From: Pirellulaceae bacterium | GTDB lineage: Bacteria; Planctomycetota; Planctomycetia; Pirellulales; Pirellulaceae | Direction of reading: 5' to 3' | Length of the DNA stretch: 64,000 nt | Assembly (NCBI GenBank): GCA_019636385.1 | Contig: JAHBXT010000002.1 | Location: 1,054,001 to 1,118,000 of the forward strand | Shown here: positions 47,632 to 57,200 of the stretch, piece after piece | Numbering within the stretch: position 1 is the first letter of the stretch | How the letters are laid out: each line of letters starts with the position of its first letter | Program-made: the position numbers and the translations under genes | The notes under the pieces: generated by a model | What the model saw: the letters and a program-made list of their open reading frames with translations, nothing else | Told to the model about the DNA's origin: nothing | Databases searched by the model: none

Positions 47632-47656
47632 AACGAATCAATCCACGATTTCTTCC
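47632..47656 (-). promoter_or_regulatory. ECF-like promoter of the caspase-FGE gene
   Basis: On the minus strand GGAA (47656-47653), 17 bases, then CGTT (47635-47632), 57 bases before the start codon. It is matched in layout by 42442-42467. An ECF sigma factor gene lies 1.3 kb away. Confidence 0.4.
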
Positions 47657-47701
47657 CAGAATCCTTGGCCGATTGGACGCGAAAAAGTCAGCATCGCCAG
47701 C

Positions 47702-47739
47702 GACGTTGGCAAAATGATCCGGGCAGATTGATGGCAGGA
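47702..47739 (-). promoter_or_regulatory. 38-bp leader element shared with 42516-42553
   Basis: See 42516-42553: about 33 of 38 bases match, and the distance to the start codon (127 bases) is the same. Confidence 0.5.
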
Positions 47740-47760
47740 GCGTCGGAAGTAGGATTTTCA

Positions 47761-47872
47761 CACAGAGGCTCGGAGTCGCAGAGATGAGGGGTTTTCATTT
47801 CTGCACCGACCCGCAATCGATTTACCCGATACGCTCTGCTTTTCTTCCTCTGTGCCACTGTGCCTCTGGGTG
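47761..47872. repeat. Dispersed imperfect palindrome of the CACAGAGGC type
   Basis: The arm CACAGAGGCTCGGAGTCGCAGAG (47761-47783) has an imperfect complementary arm at 47848-47872, separated by about 64 bases. Repeats of this wording are widespread in bacterial genomes. It lies between two gene groups. Confidence 0.55.
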
Positions 47873-47926
47873 AGATCGGTTTTCATCGTTGTGCACTATC
47901 ATTTTGACATGGCTGACTGGCTCACG

Positions 47927-48880
47927 CTAACTGGACAATTGCTTGGCTTGGTCGCGGAGGGCGGTTTGCAGGGTGCGAATGGTTTGGTCGGCGGCCTGAA
48001 TTGTTTGTTCGACATCCGAGGCACCAGACTCCAGTTCAGTGCGCTGCGCGATCAGTTTGGATTTCCAGAGTTGACAGCGCTCGACCAGCCAAGCTCGTGT
48101 CACATCGTCCAACTGCGGATGCTTAGCAATCAACAGCTCGTCGCAGCCACGTTCGAACGAAGCAATGCGTTGGGCCAAAGATACAGCATCGTCGGGACGC
48201 TTGTTAAACCAATCTTCGGCGGCGTCAGCCAAACTTTCGAGATAGTCGGCGGCAGGCAGGTCGGCGGCCAATAATCCACTGCGCTGGAACCCCCAGGCAT
48301 CGCCCGCAGTGCGACCGCGCCACAGCGATACAGCCAGCAGCATCGCGGCGGCCAGACCGGCAAGTGCCCACATCCAAGCTCGGCGATTGGCTGGAACTGA
48401 CTGTGAACGAGCTAGTGTCGCGTCTGTTGCCGCTGTGGTCGTCGAGGCAGTTTCAATAGCAATCGACGCTGGCTGGGCGATGCTTATTTTGTTGGCCAGC
48501 GCAGACCAACTCTGGCGGCTGTCCTTGAGCAACTGTGGATCGCGTTTGAGCTGCATCCAGTAGCTGCCTCCCTGGGTCATGACTTGCTCTTGCAATTCCA
48601 GCAGCACAGCCGGATGACTCAATAGCGCTCGCACCTGCGAATCGCTCAGCACCGTCAATCCTCGCTGTAGCACATCCGACATCTGATCGCCGCAGATTTG
48701 CTGCAAGGTTGTTGCAGGCTGTGGCTGTGACGATTGTTCAACTAGTGGATGATCGGTTGCATGCAAAACTTCCAGCTCGGCAATCAGTTGACCAAGATGC
48801 TCGGACAGCAATTGCTGTTCGAGCCACAGGGGCAACTGCTGCTCCTGGTGGAGAGGTAAGTTGGCTGAAATCAGCGTCAT
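47927..48880 (-). CDS. Membrane protein, probable anti-sigma factor
   Basis: 317 residues with a single membrane span near residues 168-188 (WMWALAGLAAAMLLAVSLW). The N-terminal ~160 residues are a cytosolic helical region and the C-terminal ~130 residues an extracytoplasmic helical domain (AADYLESLADAAEDWF, coiled-coil end). The ATG overlaps the stop of the ECF sigma gene by 4 bases. That layout, with one TM segment and tight coupling to an ECF gene, is typical of anti-sigma factors. No zinc-binding HxxxCxxC motif is seen, so the assignment rests on context. Confidence 0.65.
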   Translation of the reverse strand: MTLISANLPLHQEQQLPLWLEQQLLSEHLGQLIAELEVLHATDHPLVEQSSQPQPATTLQQICGDQMSDVLQRGLTVLSDSQVRALLSHPAVLLELQEQVMTQGGSYWMQLKRDPQLLKDSRQSWSALANKISIAQPASIAIETASTTTAATDATLARSQSVPANRRAWMWALAGLAAAMLLAVSLWRGRTAGDAWGFQRSGLLAADLPAADYLESLADAAEDWFNKRPDDAVSLAQRIASFERGCDELLIAKHPQLDDVTRAWLVERCQLWKSKLIAQRTELESGASDVEQTIQAADQTIRTLQTALRDQAKQLSS

Positions 48881-49425
48881 TTCAGTTTCCTCTCAATGCA
48901 GTCCTTCAACTGCTTCTGTCCTCGCTGGGCTCGCGTGTAGACCGTGTTTTGGGAGATGTTCAATCGCTCGGCAATTTCCTCCGTAGACACTTCAGCCAAT
49001 CGCAGTTTGAGCACCGCGACAAAATCACCACCTACTGACTGGAGGCAATCACGCAGAGCGTCGATGTGCGGAGACTGTTCTTCTCGCACCTGTACTATTT
49101 CTATTTGTCTTTCGCCCAATGACTCATGCTTCTGGCGGCCGCGACGACGATACTGGTCAATCAGCAGGTTCTTAGCGATCTGGAATAGCCAGCCGCGAAT
49201 GTGCTGATTCTCAAATCCAGCGCGTGAGGCCCAAGCTTTGATCCACGTTTGCTGAACCATATCATCACCATCGCTTCCCGACCAGCGTGACCGGATAAAT
49301 GCTCTCAAGTCAGGATCGATCGAGCTGTGCAACTGACGAAATGCCTCCTGGTCGCCCTGCCTAAAGCGGTTGGCGAGATCGGATAATTGTTGGTCGTCAG
49401 TAACCGGTGCCGTAACCTTGTTCAT
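48877..49425 (-). CDS. ECF-type RNA polymerase sigma factor
   Basis: 182 residues. Region 2 (residues ~18-95) has LANRFRQGDQEAFRQL, DGDDMVQQTWIKAW and the -10-contact helix GWLFQIAKNLLIDQYRRRG. Region 4 (~130-180) has VLKLRLAEVSTEEIAERLNISQNTVYTRAQRGQKQL. No region 1 or 3, as in ECF factors. It directs transcription from GGAA...CGT-type promoters. Two such promoter-like sites precede exported-protein genes in this window. It is the first gene of the two-gene unit with the membrane protein. Confidence 0.92.
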   Translation of the reverse strand: MNKVTAPVTDDQQLSDLANRFRQGDQEAFRQLHSSIDPDLRAFIRSRWSGSDGDDMVQQTWIKAWASRAGFENQHIRGWLFQIAKNLLIDQYRRRGRQKHESLGERQIEIVQVREEQSPHIDALRDCLQSVGGDFVAVLKLRLAEVSTEEIAERLNISQNTVYTRAQRGQKQLKDCIERKLK

Positions 49426-49467
49426 ATCGCCAGTTTAGCGATATACAACGGCCTGCTCAATCCACGC

Positions 49468-49492
49468 GACCAGGAGTCCGGGACTCCTGGTC
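49468..49492. terminator. Near-perfect 12-bp inverted repeat
   Basis: GACCAGGAGTCC and GGACTCCTGGTC around a single central G. It lies downstream of the 91-aa gene (same strand) and upstream of the sigma gene, so it could be a terminator or a dimeric operator. No T-run follows. Confidence 0.4.
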
Positions 49493-49527
49493 AAATCTTG
49501 ACTCGCGAGTACGTATGCCGTCCGGTG

Positions 49528-49803
49528 TCAGTGGTATACAGCTACGCGCTTTTGAACGGGAACTCGGAAGCTTTGATAGGCGACTTGGCTTGCCTGGTAG
49601 GCTTTTCCACATGAGGTGTATTTAGTGACGGTGTAGAAGTAAGGCCGCTGAACGACTTGATAAACAGTGACGGTCTTCCAGGTGACTTGCGGCGTGTAGC
49701 AATCGCTGGCCGATGCTGAAGAACTGGCCCAAGCTAGGCCGATCACTGCGATGCCGACTGCCAAAGTGCGACGAACGACCTTGAGGATGGTAGAGGACTT
49801 CAT
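49528..49803 (-). CDS. Small secreted protein, 91 aa
   Basis: GGGAG lies about 8 bases before the ATG. A signal peptide (LAVGIAVIGLAWASSSASA) is followed by a ~58-residue mature protein rich in Val/Tyr/Thr (VTWKTVTVYQVVQRPYFYTVTKY, YTSCGKAYQASQVAYQSFRVPVQK). It reads as a short beta-rich repeat with aromatic residues and two Cys. Similar small secreted proteins occur in planctomycetes without known function. Its ATG overlaps the stop of the esterase remnant by 4 bases. Confidence 0.65.
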   Translation of the reverse strand: MKSSTILKVVRRTLAVGIAVIGLAWASSSASASDCYTPQVTWKTVTVYQVVQRPYFYTVTKYTSCGKAYQASQVAYQSFRVPVQKRVAVYH

Positions 49804-50189
49804 TTTGCTTCTCCCGAACTGGAATTAACTGAATTGGCCATCGCCCTATGCGACGCTTCATCTAGGTAAACGGAGGGTTCAGGGAAAATCTGCCCGAAGT
49901 CCAAAAGATTATTTGGCAGATTCCTTTCGGGCCGATTCGGGACCTCAATAGCCTCGCAACGATCTAATGAGGTGTTGCCGGTTTCACGGACAGCTGCGCC
50001 ACCTCTCGAACTGCCGACGATCACGTCCGGCTGGTGCTGATCGTATTCGACTTGTGCGGTGCAGACGACGGCGTCGAAAGCGTCGTCGTCGAGGGCGGGA
50101 TTCACGACGGTTTGGCCGTGGTGCTTCAGAAAGGTCGGTTTGACGCCGCCCGGAACTGAGTGCCAGCCGTGGAGAAAAAGGATTCTCAT
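49800..50189 (-). pseudogene. Truncated YqiA-type alpha/beta-hydrolase
   Basis: Residues 1-68 match the start of small esterases (MRILFLHGWHSVPGGVKP, PALDDDAFDAVV, and the nucleophile elbow GSSRGGAAV). From about residue 70 the sequence becomes unrelated and reads through into the leader of the next gene. The acid and His of the triad and about half of the fold are missing. ATG overlaps the helicase stop codon (ATGA), so it was once translated in the helicase operon. Confidence 0.7.
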
Positions 50190-53100
50190 TTACTGCTTCC
50201 AATCTCCTGTCCCACTTCGAGCAGCCGAATTCCCAGGTCCTCCAGCCTTTGAACTACTCGTTGCCGAGGTAATTCAGTGCCAAAGCAGGCGTAAAGACCG
50301 TCCTGTGCCCTAATCCAAAACAACGGCTCTGCAACGATCTCACCAGACTTAGTGAGGATTGGCTCTTGGTTCAGCTTGGACTGACTCCACAAACTCGTCA
50401 GCCACTTGCGATGCTCGTCGCCGATGATGTCGAGGATGTCCACCAGATCATCCTGCGGACTGATTTCGTTATCGACCTTGGGGCGTTCGTGAAGATAGTC
50501 GAGACAGTCTTGGATGACGTCGTACAAGTGCCTTGCGTGCCGATTGTTCATCTTCTGGGCGAAAATCGTCAGGATCGATCTGGCACGAGTCATGGCAACG
50601 TACAGGTTGTTGGCCAGCACGCCCCTGTCATTCGCCGTGTACTGATCGGCAGCCGGAACGATCACGACTTCCGAATCGTAGCCCTTGAAGGAATGCGATG
50701 TTGTCGCCAGCAGTATGCGACTGCTGCGTTCAAATGGCTTGTTCGTTTGGACTGACAACTCCACACCCAGATCAGCGAGGCGTGGTGCTATCTGCGTTTC
50801 GAGGCGATACTTGATGTTCTGACCGTTGTACAGCAAACAGATGTCCGAAGGCTGCACGCCCTCCACTTCGATCAGTTCACGGCAGTAGTCGGCAATCGCT
50901 TCAAACTCCTGATCCAAATTCCTGTATTGCCGGAAGCTCGGCTTCGGGCCGTCAATTTGATTGAACCGCACAGTCCACCAATCCGTTCCATTGCGCTCCG
51001 TGCGCTCAATCAGCCCACGAGTCACCATCTCCTTGTGGTCAGGATTCTTCTCAGGCGGCTGTAGCCGGTACAGGACATTCAGAGCGAATTCCGTGATTGG
51101 CTTCGTGCTTCGGAAGCTCTCCTTCATCACTGTAGAACGGCCCCGCATGTCGAGGCCAAGCTCCGACCAAGTAGGCGTTCCTCGTCCGTAGATGTTCTGA
51201 GCGTTGTCATAGAAGATGTTGACTGACCGGCTGTTGTTGTCGTCATCGTCTGCTTGACGCACGATGCCAGCCAGCAGCTTCAGCGTATTCGGCCCCATGT
51301 CCTGAGCTTCGTCGATGAACAGGGCGTCACACCGAGGCTTCATGTCATCGACCGACTTATGACTCAGGTACGCAGCAGCGGCATCGTCGTATTCAAAGCT
51401 AAAAGAATGAGACGACAGGCCCACTTCGGGGAGCAGCAAGTCCAGAATCTCTCGAATGTGCCGTAGAGACACTCGATCCCAAGGGAAGGGCTTGCCGCCC
51501 GTCTCCTTCTCCCATGCAGACTCAACCGAATCCCCGATGAGCGATTGCAGCGAACGATTGGCAAACACCGCCCAAATGCGGACGTTTTGCTGTCCGGCAA
51601 AGTGTCTGACAGTCTGCATCAGCCAATGGGCCAGAACGACCGTCTTTCCGCTCCCTGCCACACCTCGAACAAGTCGAGGTTTTCCATCAAGCTCCAGACC
51701 GCAAAGCCGTTCTTGCTCGTGTGATAGAACTGGCCTGAGTTCCTTTCGCTTGGCAAGCTGACCTCCAACCGAGTTCGAATCCTTCATCAGTGATCGGTTT
51801 GGGGGCGAATACTCCACCTTCGCTGGAACTGATTCCCACGTCAGATTCTTTCCTTGTTTCTTCAACACTCTGGGGACGAGGTGTCGCAGCAGGGGGCGCA
51901 AGTATGGCTCGTCCATTTCCGCTCGACTGGAAAGCACGACGATGGCTTCCCTCGAACGACTGAGAGCGACGTTGACCAGACGCTTCCACTCGTCGTAGGG
52001 CCAACTGTAGCTGCCTGCATTGACGGTATCGAAGACGACAATATCGGCTTCCGTACCCTGCTGGCTGTGGACCGTCGAGGCCGACCATGTATGCAGTTCA
52101 TTGGTTGCCAAGTATGAGGCGATGTCTTTCGCTTGCGCCTTGAAGGGAGAAATGAACATCCCTGTTGCCGCACGCAACGTCGGATCGGAAAACAGCCGGT
52201 CAAGGACTTTCGTTGTCGCCACACGAATCCAGCTTCGATTGCCGGGACCACGTTCGGCCCGAATTGCTGGCAATTCGTCGCCGTCGTCATCGAGAACGTA
52301 CCAGATGGTCCTTGGCTCATTGCTCAGGACATCGGGCAACGAAAACGCACGGCTGCTGACCTCCGGGGCCGTCGTCAGAAAGCCGTCATACTGGTAGGCC
52401 GACACGACCGAGCAGACGTCAGCGTGCATTCGGCGTTGTTCTTGAAGAACATGCACACCGACTTCATCAGTCTTGATGCTCTCCAAGTGGCTCATGCCGC
52501 TATTGGCAAGCCACGTCATCTGATTCGTGGGGAGAATCCGGCTGATACGGCTGATGGGAGCAAGTTGCTTCGAATCCCCGACCAGCACCACACGCCGACT
52601 CGCCAGCAGCGACAGTGCGGCAACAGCCGCTCGTGAGATCAGTCCCGCTTCGTCGATGAAGATGGTCGTGAATGGAGCAAAACCACGCTCGATATCCTCC
52701 TTCACGTCCTCGCATTTCAGGAATGTTGTCGCTCGGAATGCGGTTGCGACGACGACCCGCACTTCTTCGTCAAGGAAGTTCCTTTGGGCCGCATCCCGCA
52801 TCTGCTCCCGCAATTCCTTGATCTGCTTGCGGATCAGAGCCTTTGTTTCCGAGTCGGTTGCCCGAGCGAGTTCCAGTACAAGTTCTTCGATCTGAGCGAG
52901 GAACTCAGTCTCGGTTCCCCGCAACATCGCCGTCAGGTCTTCGGACTCGAACTTTTGTAATGACGCACCTTTGCCGATCCTCAGCAGCGAGCCGTTTGCC
53001 AGTTCTGTCGCTGCAACGTCCTTTGCCGCTCGCCCGATGGCGATGGCGGCGGCGTCCGTGGCCCGATTGGTGGTAGAGACGACGAGAATTCGTTCATTCT

Positions 53101-53821
53101 CGTCCGCCAGTATGTTCGCCACCTGATGGCCGGTGGTGTACGTCTTGCCGGTGCCCGGTGGTCCCCACAAGACGCTCCACGCCTTCGACCACCACGGCTT
53201 CAACTTGGTCAGGCCAACCTCTCGGTAGCCATCCACATCGGGATGGACGCCGCCCTCCGCAGCCAGCAGGCGACTGGGGAGCATCTCCCGAATCTGATCG
53301 AATGCTGGTTCATGAAACACAGCGTTGAGAAACGCCAGAAACTCGAAGGGACGGACGTAGAACGATCCGGTCGTTGGTGGATGCTCTGGATTTGAAACAA
53401 CGATGAAGATGCGCCCCGCCGCTTCGTCCACTTCCAGAATTTCGCCTGTCCAGAGGATCGAATCCTCAATGTCGATCTCGTCTGTTTCCTCACCGAATAG
53501 CGACTTTGGGTCGTCGGCGAATTCCTTCAGCATGAGCGGTCGAAACGCCACCGCTCCTTCCCATGTCCAGTCGAATTCGACGGCATGTCCGACTTCGAGG
53601 ATAAAGACCGTTCCAGTCTCAGACTCGGAGAGAACTGTGACGCTGCGGCATCGCAGCCGCTTCCACTTCACCGAGTCTCGGAACTCACGCCGAATCGCTT
53701 CTTTGGCGTCTTCGAGACTGTCAGCGTTGGCCTCGGGCAGATTGAGTCGAACGGGAAAGCGAGCTTGTACGAAGCTGTCTTCGAGCAGTTCGTCGTCATC
53801 GGCTTCGTCGTGGTCGAGCAT
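50186..53821 (-). CDS. Tandem double SF1 helicase, candidate defence protein
   Basis: 1211 residues carrying two complete SF1 motors in one chain. Motor 1 (Upf1/DNA2-like): Walker A WGPPGTGKT at ~219-227, Walker B IFIDEAG, motif III VGDSKQLAP, motif IV QEQRRMH, motif V VHSQQGTEAD, motif VI VNVALSRSREA. Motor 2 (UvrD/Rep-like): VRGVAGSGKT near 722, LFIDEAQDMGPN near 836, YDNAQNIYG, KESFRSTKPI, TSHSFKGYDSEVV and NNLYVAMTRARS. Both sets look intact. The first ~200 and last ~120 residues are not recognised and may be target-recognition or nuclease-associated regions. The gene starts 20 bases after an XRE regulator and overlaps the hydrolase remnant. Such architecture is unusual; the genomic setting suggests phage defence. 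Confidence 0.88.
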   Translation of the reverse strand: MLDHDEADDDELLEDSFVQARFPVRLNLPEANADSLEDAKEAIRREFRDSVKWKRLRCRSVTVLSESETGTVFILEVGHAVEFDWTWEGAVAFRPLMLKEFADDPKSLFGEETDEIDIEDSILWTGEILEVDEAAGRIFIVVSNPEHPPTTGSFYVRPFEFLAFLNAVFHEPAFDQIREMLPSRLLAAEGGVHPDVDGYREVGLTKLKPWWSKAWSVLWGPPGTGKTYTTGHQVANILADENERILVVSTTNRATDAAAIAIGRAAKDVAATELANGSLLRIGKGASLQKFESEDLTAMLRGTETEFLAQIEELVLELARATDSETKALIRKQIKELREQMRDAAQRNFLDEEVRVVVATAFRATTFLKCEDVKEDIERGFAPFTTIFIDEAGLISRAAVAALSLLASRRVVLVGDSKQLAPISRISRILPTNQMTWLANSGMSHLESIKTDEVGVHVLQEQRRMHADVCSVVSAYQYDGFLTTAPEVSSRAFSLPDVLSNEPRTIWYVLDDDGDELPAIRAERGPGNRSWIRVATTKVLDRLFSDPTLRAATGMFISPFKAQAKDIASYLATNELHTWSASTVHSQQGTEADIVVFDTVNAGSYSWPYDEWKRLVNVALSRSREAIVVLSSRAEMDEPYLRPLLRHLVPRVLKKQGKNLTWESVPAKVEYSPPNRSLMKDSNSVGGQLAKRKELRPVLSHEQERLCGLELDGKPRLVRGVAGSGKTVVLAHWLMQTVRHFAGQQNVRIWAVFANRSLQSLIGDSVESAWEKETGGKPFPWDRVSLRHIREILDLLLPEVGLSSHSFSFEYDDAAAAYLSHKSVDDMKPRCDALFIDEAQDMGPNTLKLLAGIVRQADDDDNNSRSVNIFYDNAQNIYGRGTPTWSELGLDMRGRSTVMKESFRSTKPITEFALNVLYRLQPPEKNPDHKEMVTRGLIERTERNGTDWWTVRFNQIDGPKPSFRQYRNLDQEFEAIADYCRELIEVEGVQPSDICLLYNGQNIKYRLETQIAPRLADLGVELSVQTNKPFERSSRILLATTSHSFKGYDSEVVIVPAADQYTANDRGVLANNLYVAMTRARSILTIFAQKMNNRHARHLYDVIQDCLDYLHERPKVDNEISPQDDLVDILDIIGDEHRKWLTSLWSQSKLNQEPILTKSGEIVAEPLFWIRAQDGLYACFGTELPRQRVVQRLEDLGIRLLEVGQEIGSSK

Positions 53822-53841
53822 GGCCGCTTGCCCATCATCGT

Positions 53842-54174
53842 TTACTTCTTGCTCACTCCGAGTTTCGACAACAGTTCATCCATGTGGGCATCGTCAAGGT
53901 CCGCAAACCGCTGAAACGCTTCGGGACGTTCCCGAATCCGTTTCTTCAGTGATGGCGGGACACGATCTGAAAGCAGCAGCAGTTCGTCCTCATTGGTGTC
54001 CAGTTCTGACGCCAGCTTGTGGATGAACTTCTCAGACGGATAGTCCCCGAAGTGCAGCCGCTCGTTCTCGACCTTCGAGATGTACGAAACGCTGACTCCC
54101 AGACGCTCAGCCAGATCACGCTGGGTGAACCCTCGTGTCTCTCGAAGCTCTCGAATTCGACGACCGAACTGCAT
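53842..54174 (-). CDS. XRE-family regulator
   Basis: The frame can begin upstream, but the helix-turn-helix protein starts at ATG 54174 (MQFGRRIRELRETRGF). The 110-residue product has a canonical XRE HTH (LREtRGFTQRDLAERLGVSVSYISKVENER) at residues 8-43, followed by LHFGDYPSEKFIHKLASELDTNEDELLLL and a helical tail. It is the first gene of the unit with the double helicase (20 bases apart) and is divergent from the SNF2 gene, so it probably controls both. Confidence 0.85.
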   Translation of the reverse strand: MQFGRRIRELRETRGFTQRDLAERLGVSVSYISKVENERLHFGDYPSEKFIHKLASELDTNEDELLLLSDRVPPSLKKRIRERPEAFQRFADLDDAHMDELLSKLGVSKK

Positions 54175-54298
54175 CACCGTAAGTCTTTGGCGCAGCGATT
54201 TGGGGCACGGGGGGCATCCAACTGATTGCCGCTCACAGTGAATTAGCGTATGCTGCCCGTACTTTTTGGTCAACCAGACGGAGAGAACAGCGGGGCCA

Positions 54299-57200
54299 AT
54301 GACGCCGTACCACTGCCAATACTGGGCGCACCTGCTCACCCTCAAGGGAGCGGGTGGCAGCATCGAGAACCTGACACGTTCGATTTCGAACGCACGGGTA
54401 GACCTGAATCCCCATCAGGTCGATGCGGCTCTGTTTGCGCTGCGGTCGCCGTTGTCCAAAGGAGCGATCCTCGCTGATGAGGTCGGCCTCGGCAAAACGA
54501 TTGAAGCGGGGATCGTTCTCGCCCAACGCTGGGCCGAACGGAAGCGCCGCATCCTGCTGATCGTCCCAGCCACGCTCCGCAAGCAGTGGCAACAGGAACT
54601 CGACGAGAAGTTCTTCCTGCCGTCCGTCGTGATGGATTCGGTCCTGTTCAACCGGATGCGGAAGGCGGGAGAGGGCAACCCGTTCCTGCAAGACGACAAG
54701 ATCATCATTTGTTCGTACCACTTCGCCTCGGCCAAGGCTCAGAGCGTTAAGGGCGTGCCGTGGGACTTGGTGGGGATCGACGAGGCTCATCGGCTGCGGA
54801 ACGTGTTTAAGCCGCATAGCAAGATGGCCCGGCGTATCGCTGATTCCATCGGCCCGGCCCACAAGCTGCTGCTGACGGCGACTCCCCTCCAGAACTCGCT
54901 GATGGAGTTGTACGGGCTGGTCAGCGTGATCGACGAACACGTCTTCGGGGATGCCGCCTCCTTCCGTGACCAGTTCGTCAAGGCGGGCAGTGAGTCGGAG
55001 CGAAATTCCCAGCTTCGCAGCCGTCTGATGCCCGTCTGCATCCGTACACTGCGGAAGCAGGTCGTCGAATACATTCCCTACACCAATCGTATTCCTATCA
55101 CGCAGGACTTCACGCCGAGCGACGAAGAACACGATCTTTACGAGAGCGTGTCGGCCTTTCTGCAACGGGAGACGTTGATCTCGTTGCCAGCGAGTCAGCG
55201 GCAACTCATCACGCTGGTCCTTCGCAAACTGCTGGCCTCATCGACGTTTGCCATTGCTGGCACGCTGCAAGGTCTCGTCGGTCGCCTCCGCAATCTCAAA
55301 CGAGTGGTAGCTATCCAGCAGGCCCAAGCGCAGGCCAAACCAGTCGAAGCATCCCCGCCGTCAGCGTCAGAGTTGATCGACGAAAGTGACTTCGAATCTA
55401 TTCTGGAACTGGAAGACGAGTGGGATGAAGAAGAGTGTTCAGAGTTCAGTGTTCGGTGTTCAGCAGATGAAGAAACTGAAAACCGAACACTGAAAACCGA
55501 AAACTTGCCCGACCCGAAATTGTTGGAGGAGGAACTTCACGAACTCCTCGGCTTCTCACAGCTTGCCAGCCGGATCACGGCCAATGCCAAAGGAGAAGCA
55601 CTTCTTCCTGCACTCGACACCGCCTTTCGTCGTGCGGATCAACTGGGTGCGGCAAGAAAGGCGGTCATCTTCACCGAGTCTCGTCGCACGCAGCAGTACC
55701 TTCTCGATCTGTTGTCAAAGCGGGGCTACGAAGGCCAGTTGGTGCTGATGAACGGCACCAACGCCGATCCGGTATCGAAGGACATCTATGAACGCTGGCT
55801 GGCTCGCCATGCTGGTGAAGATTGCGTCAGTGGCTCGAAGCCGGTCGATATCAAAGCGGCCATCGTTGAAGAGTTTCGTGACCGGGCCTCGATCCTTATT
55901 GCCACGGAAGCAGCAGCTGAAGGTGTCAACCTTCAGTTCTGCTCGCTTGTGGTCAACTTCGATCTGCCGTGGAACCCACAGCGAATCGAACAACGCATCG
56001 GTCGTTGCCACCGATACGGCCAGAAGCACGACGTGGTGGTCGTAAATTTCCTGAATCGACGCAACGAGGCCGACCAGCGGGTCTTCGAGTTGCTCAGCGA
56101 GAAGTTCAAGTTGTTCGACGGCGTGTTCGGTTCGAGCGACGAAGTGCTGGGGGCTTTGGAATCCGGTGTCGATATCGAGCGTCGGATCGCCAACGTTTAC
56201 CAGAAGTGCCGCACGCCTGAAGAGATTGCCCAAGCCTTCGACGAGCTTCAGTCGCAGTTGACCGACCAGATTCAGACCCGCATGGCGGGGACTCGCCAGA
56301 CGTTGCTGGAGAACTTCGATGAGGAAGTCACCGAGCGACTGCGAGTCCATCGAGACAGGACGCTGGAGAGCCTGTCGGAGCGAGAAAGATGGCTGCTGAA
56401 CTTGACCAAAGCGGAATTAGATGGTGAGGCAGAGTTTTTTGAGAATGAGCCACGTTTTCGACTGAAGGAGGGGTGTTCAGTTTTCAGTGTTCTGTGTTCA
56501 GGAAATCCAGAACTGAAAACTGAAAACAGAGCACTGAAAACCACTTTCCACTTCGACTGGAAGCAGGCCGAGAAGAATGGCGATACGTTCTACCGGCAGC
56601 AACACCCACTGGCAGCGCACCTGATTGAGCGTGCCCAGAACCGGCAGTTACCCCCCGCCACGCTCACCTTTCATTACGCCAATCACGGTTCCGTCGTCAG
56701 TTCGGTTGAGCCGCTACTCGGACAGAGCGGTTGGCTGGAACTCTCCAAGCTGACGATCACCTCGCTCGACACCGAAGAGTATATCTTGGTGCTTGCGGCA
56801 ACCGATGATAGGCAAGTATTAGATGAGGATACGGCCCGCAAACTGTTGTCGCTCCCTGCCAGTGTTTCCAGTGTTCAGTGTTCGGTGTTCAGCGAAGAGA
56901 CTGAAACACTGAAAACTGAAAACCGAAAACTGCTCGTCGATAGACGAGTGCAAGAGGTAGAACAGCGTAACATGAAGCACTTCGACGAAGAGGTGCTGAA
57001 GCTCGACCACTGGTCGGACGACTTGAAGCAGGGTTTGGAGCGGGAGATCAAGGAACTCGACAAGCAGATTCGGGAAGCTCGGAAGGTCGCTGCACTGGCG
57101 GCGTCCCTCAACGACAAGCTCGAAGCCCAGAAGTTGATCCGCACGCTGGAATCGACTCGGAAGGAGCGGCGAAAGCGCCTCTTCGAGGCTCAGGATGAGA

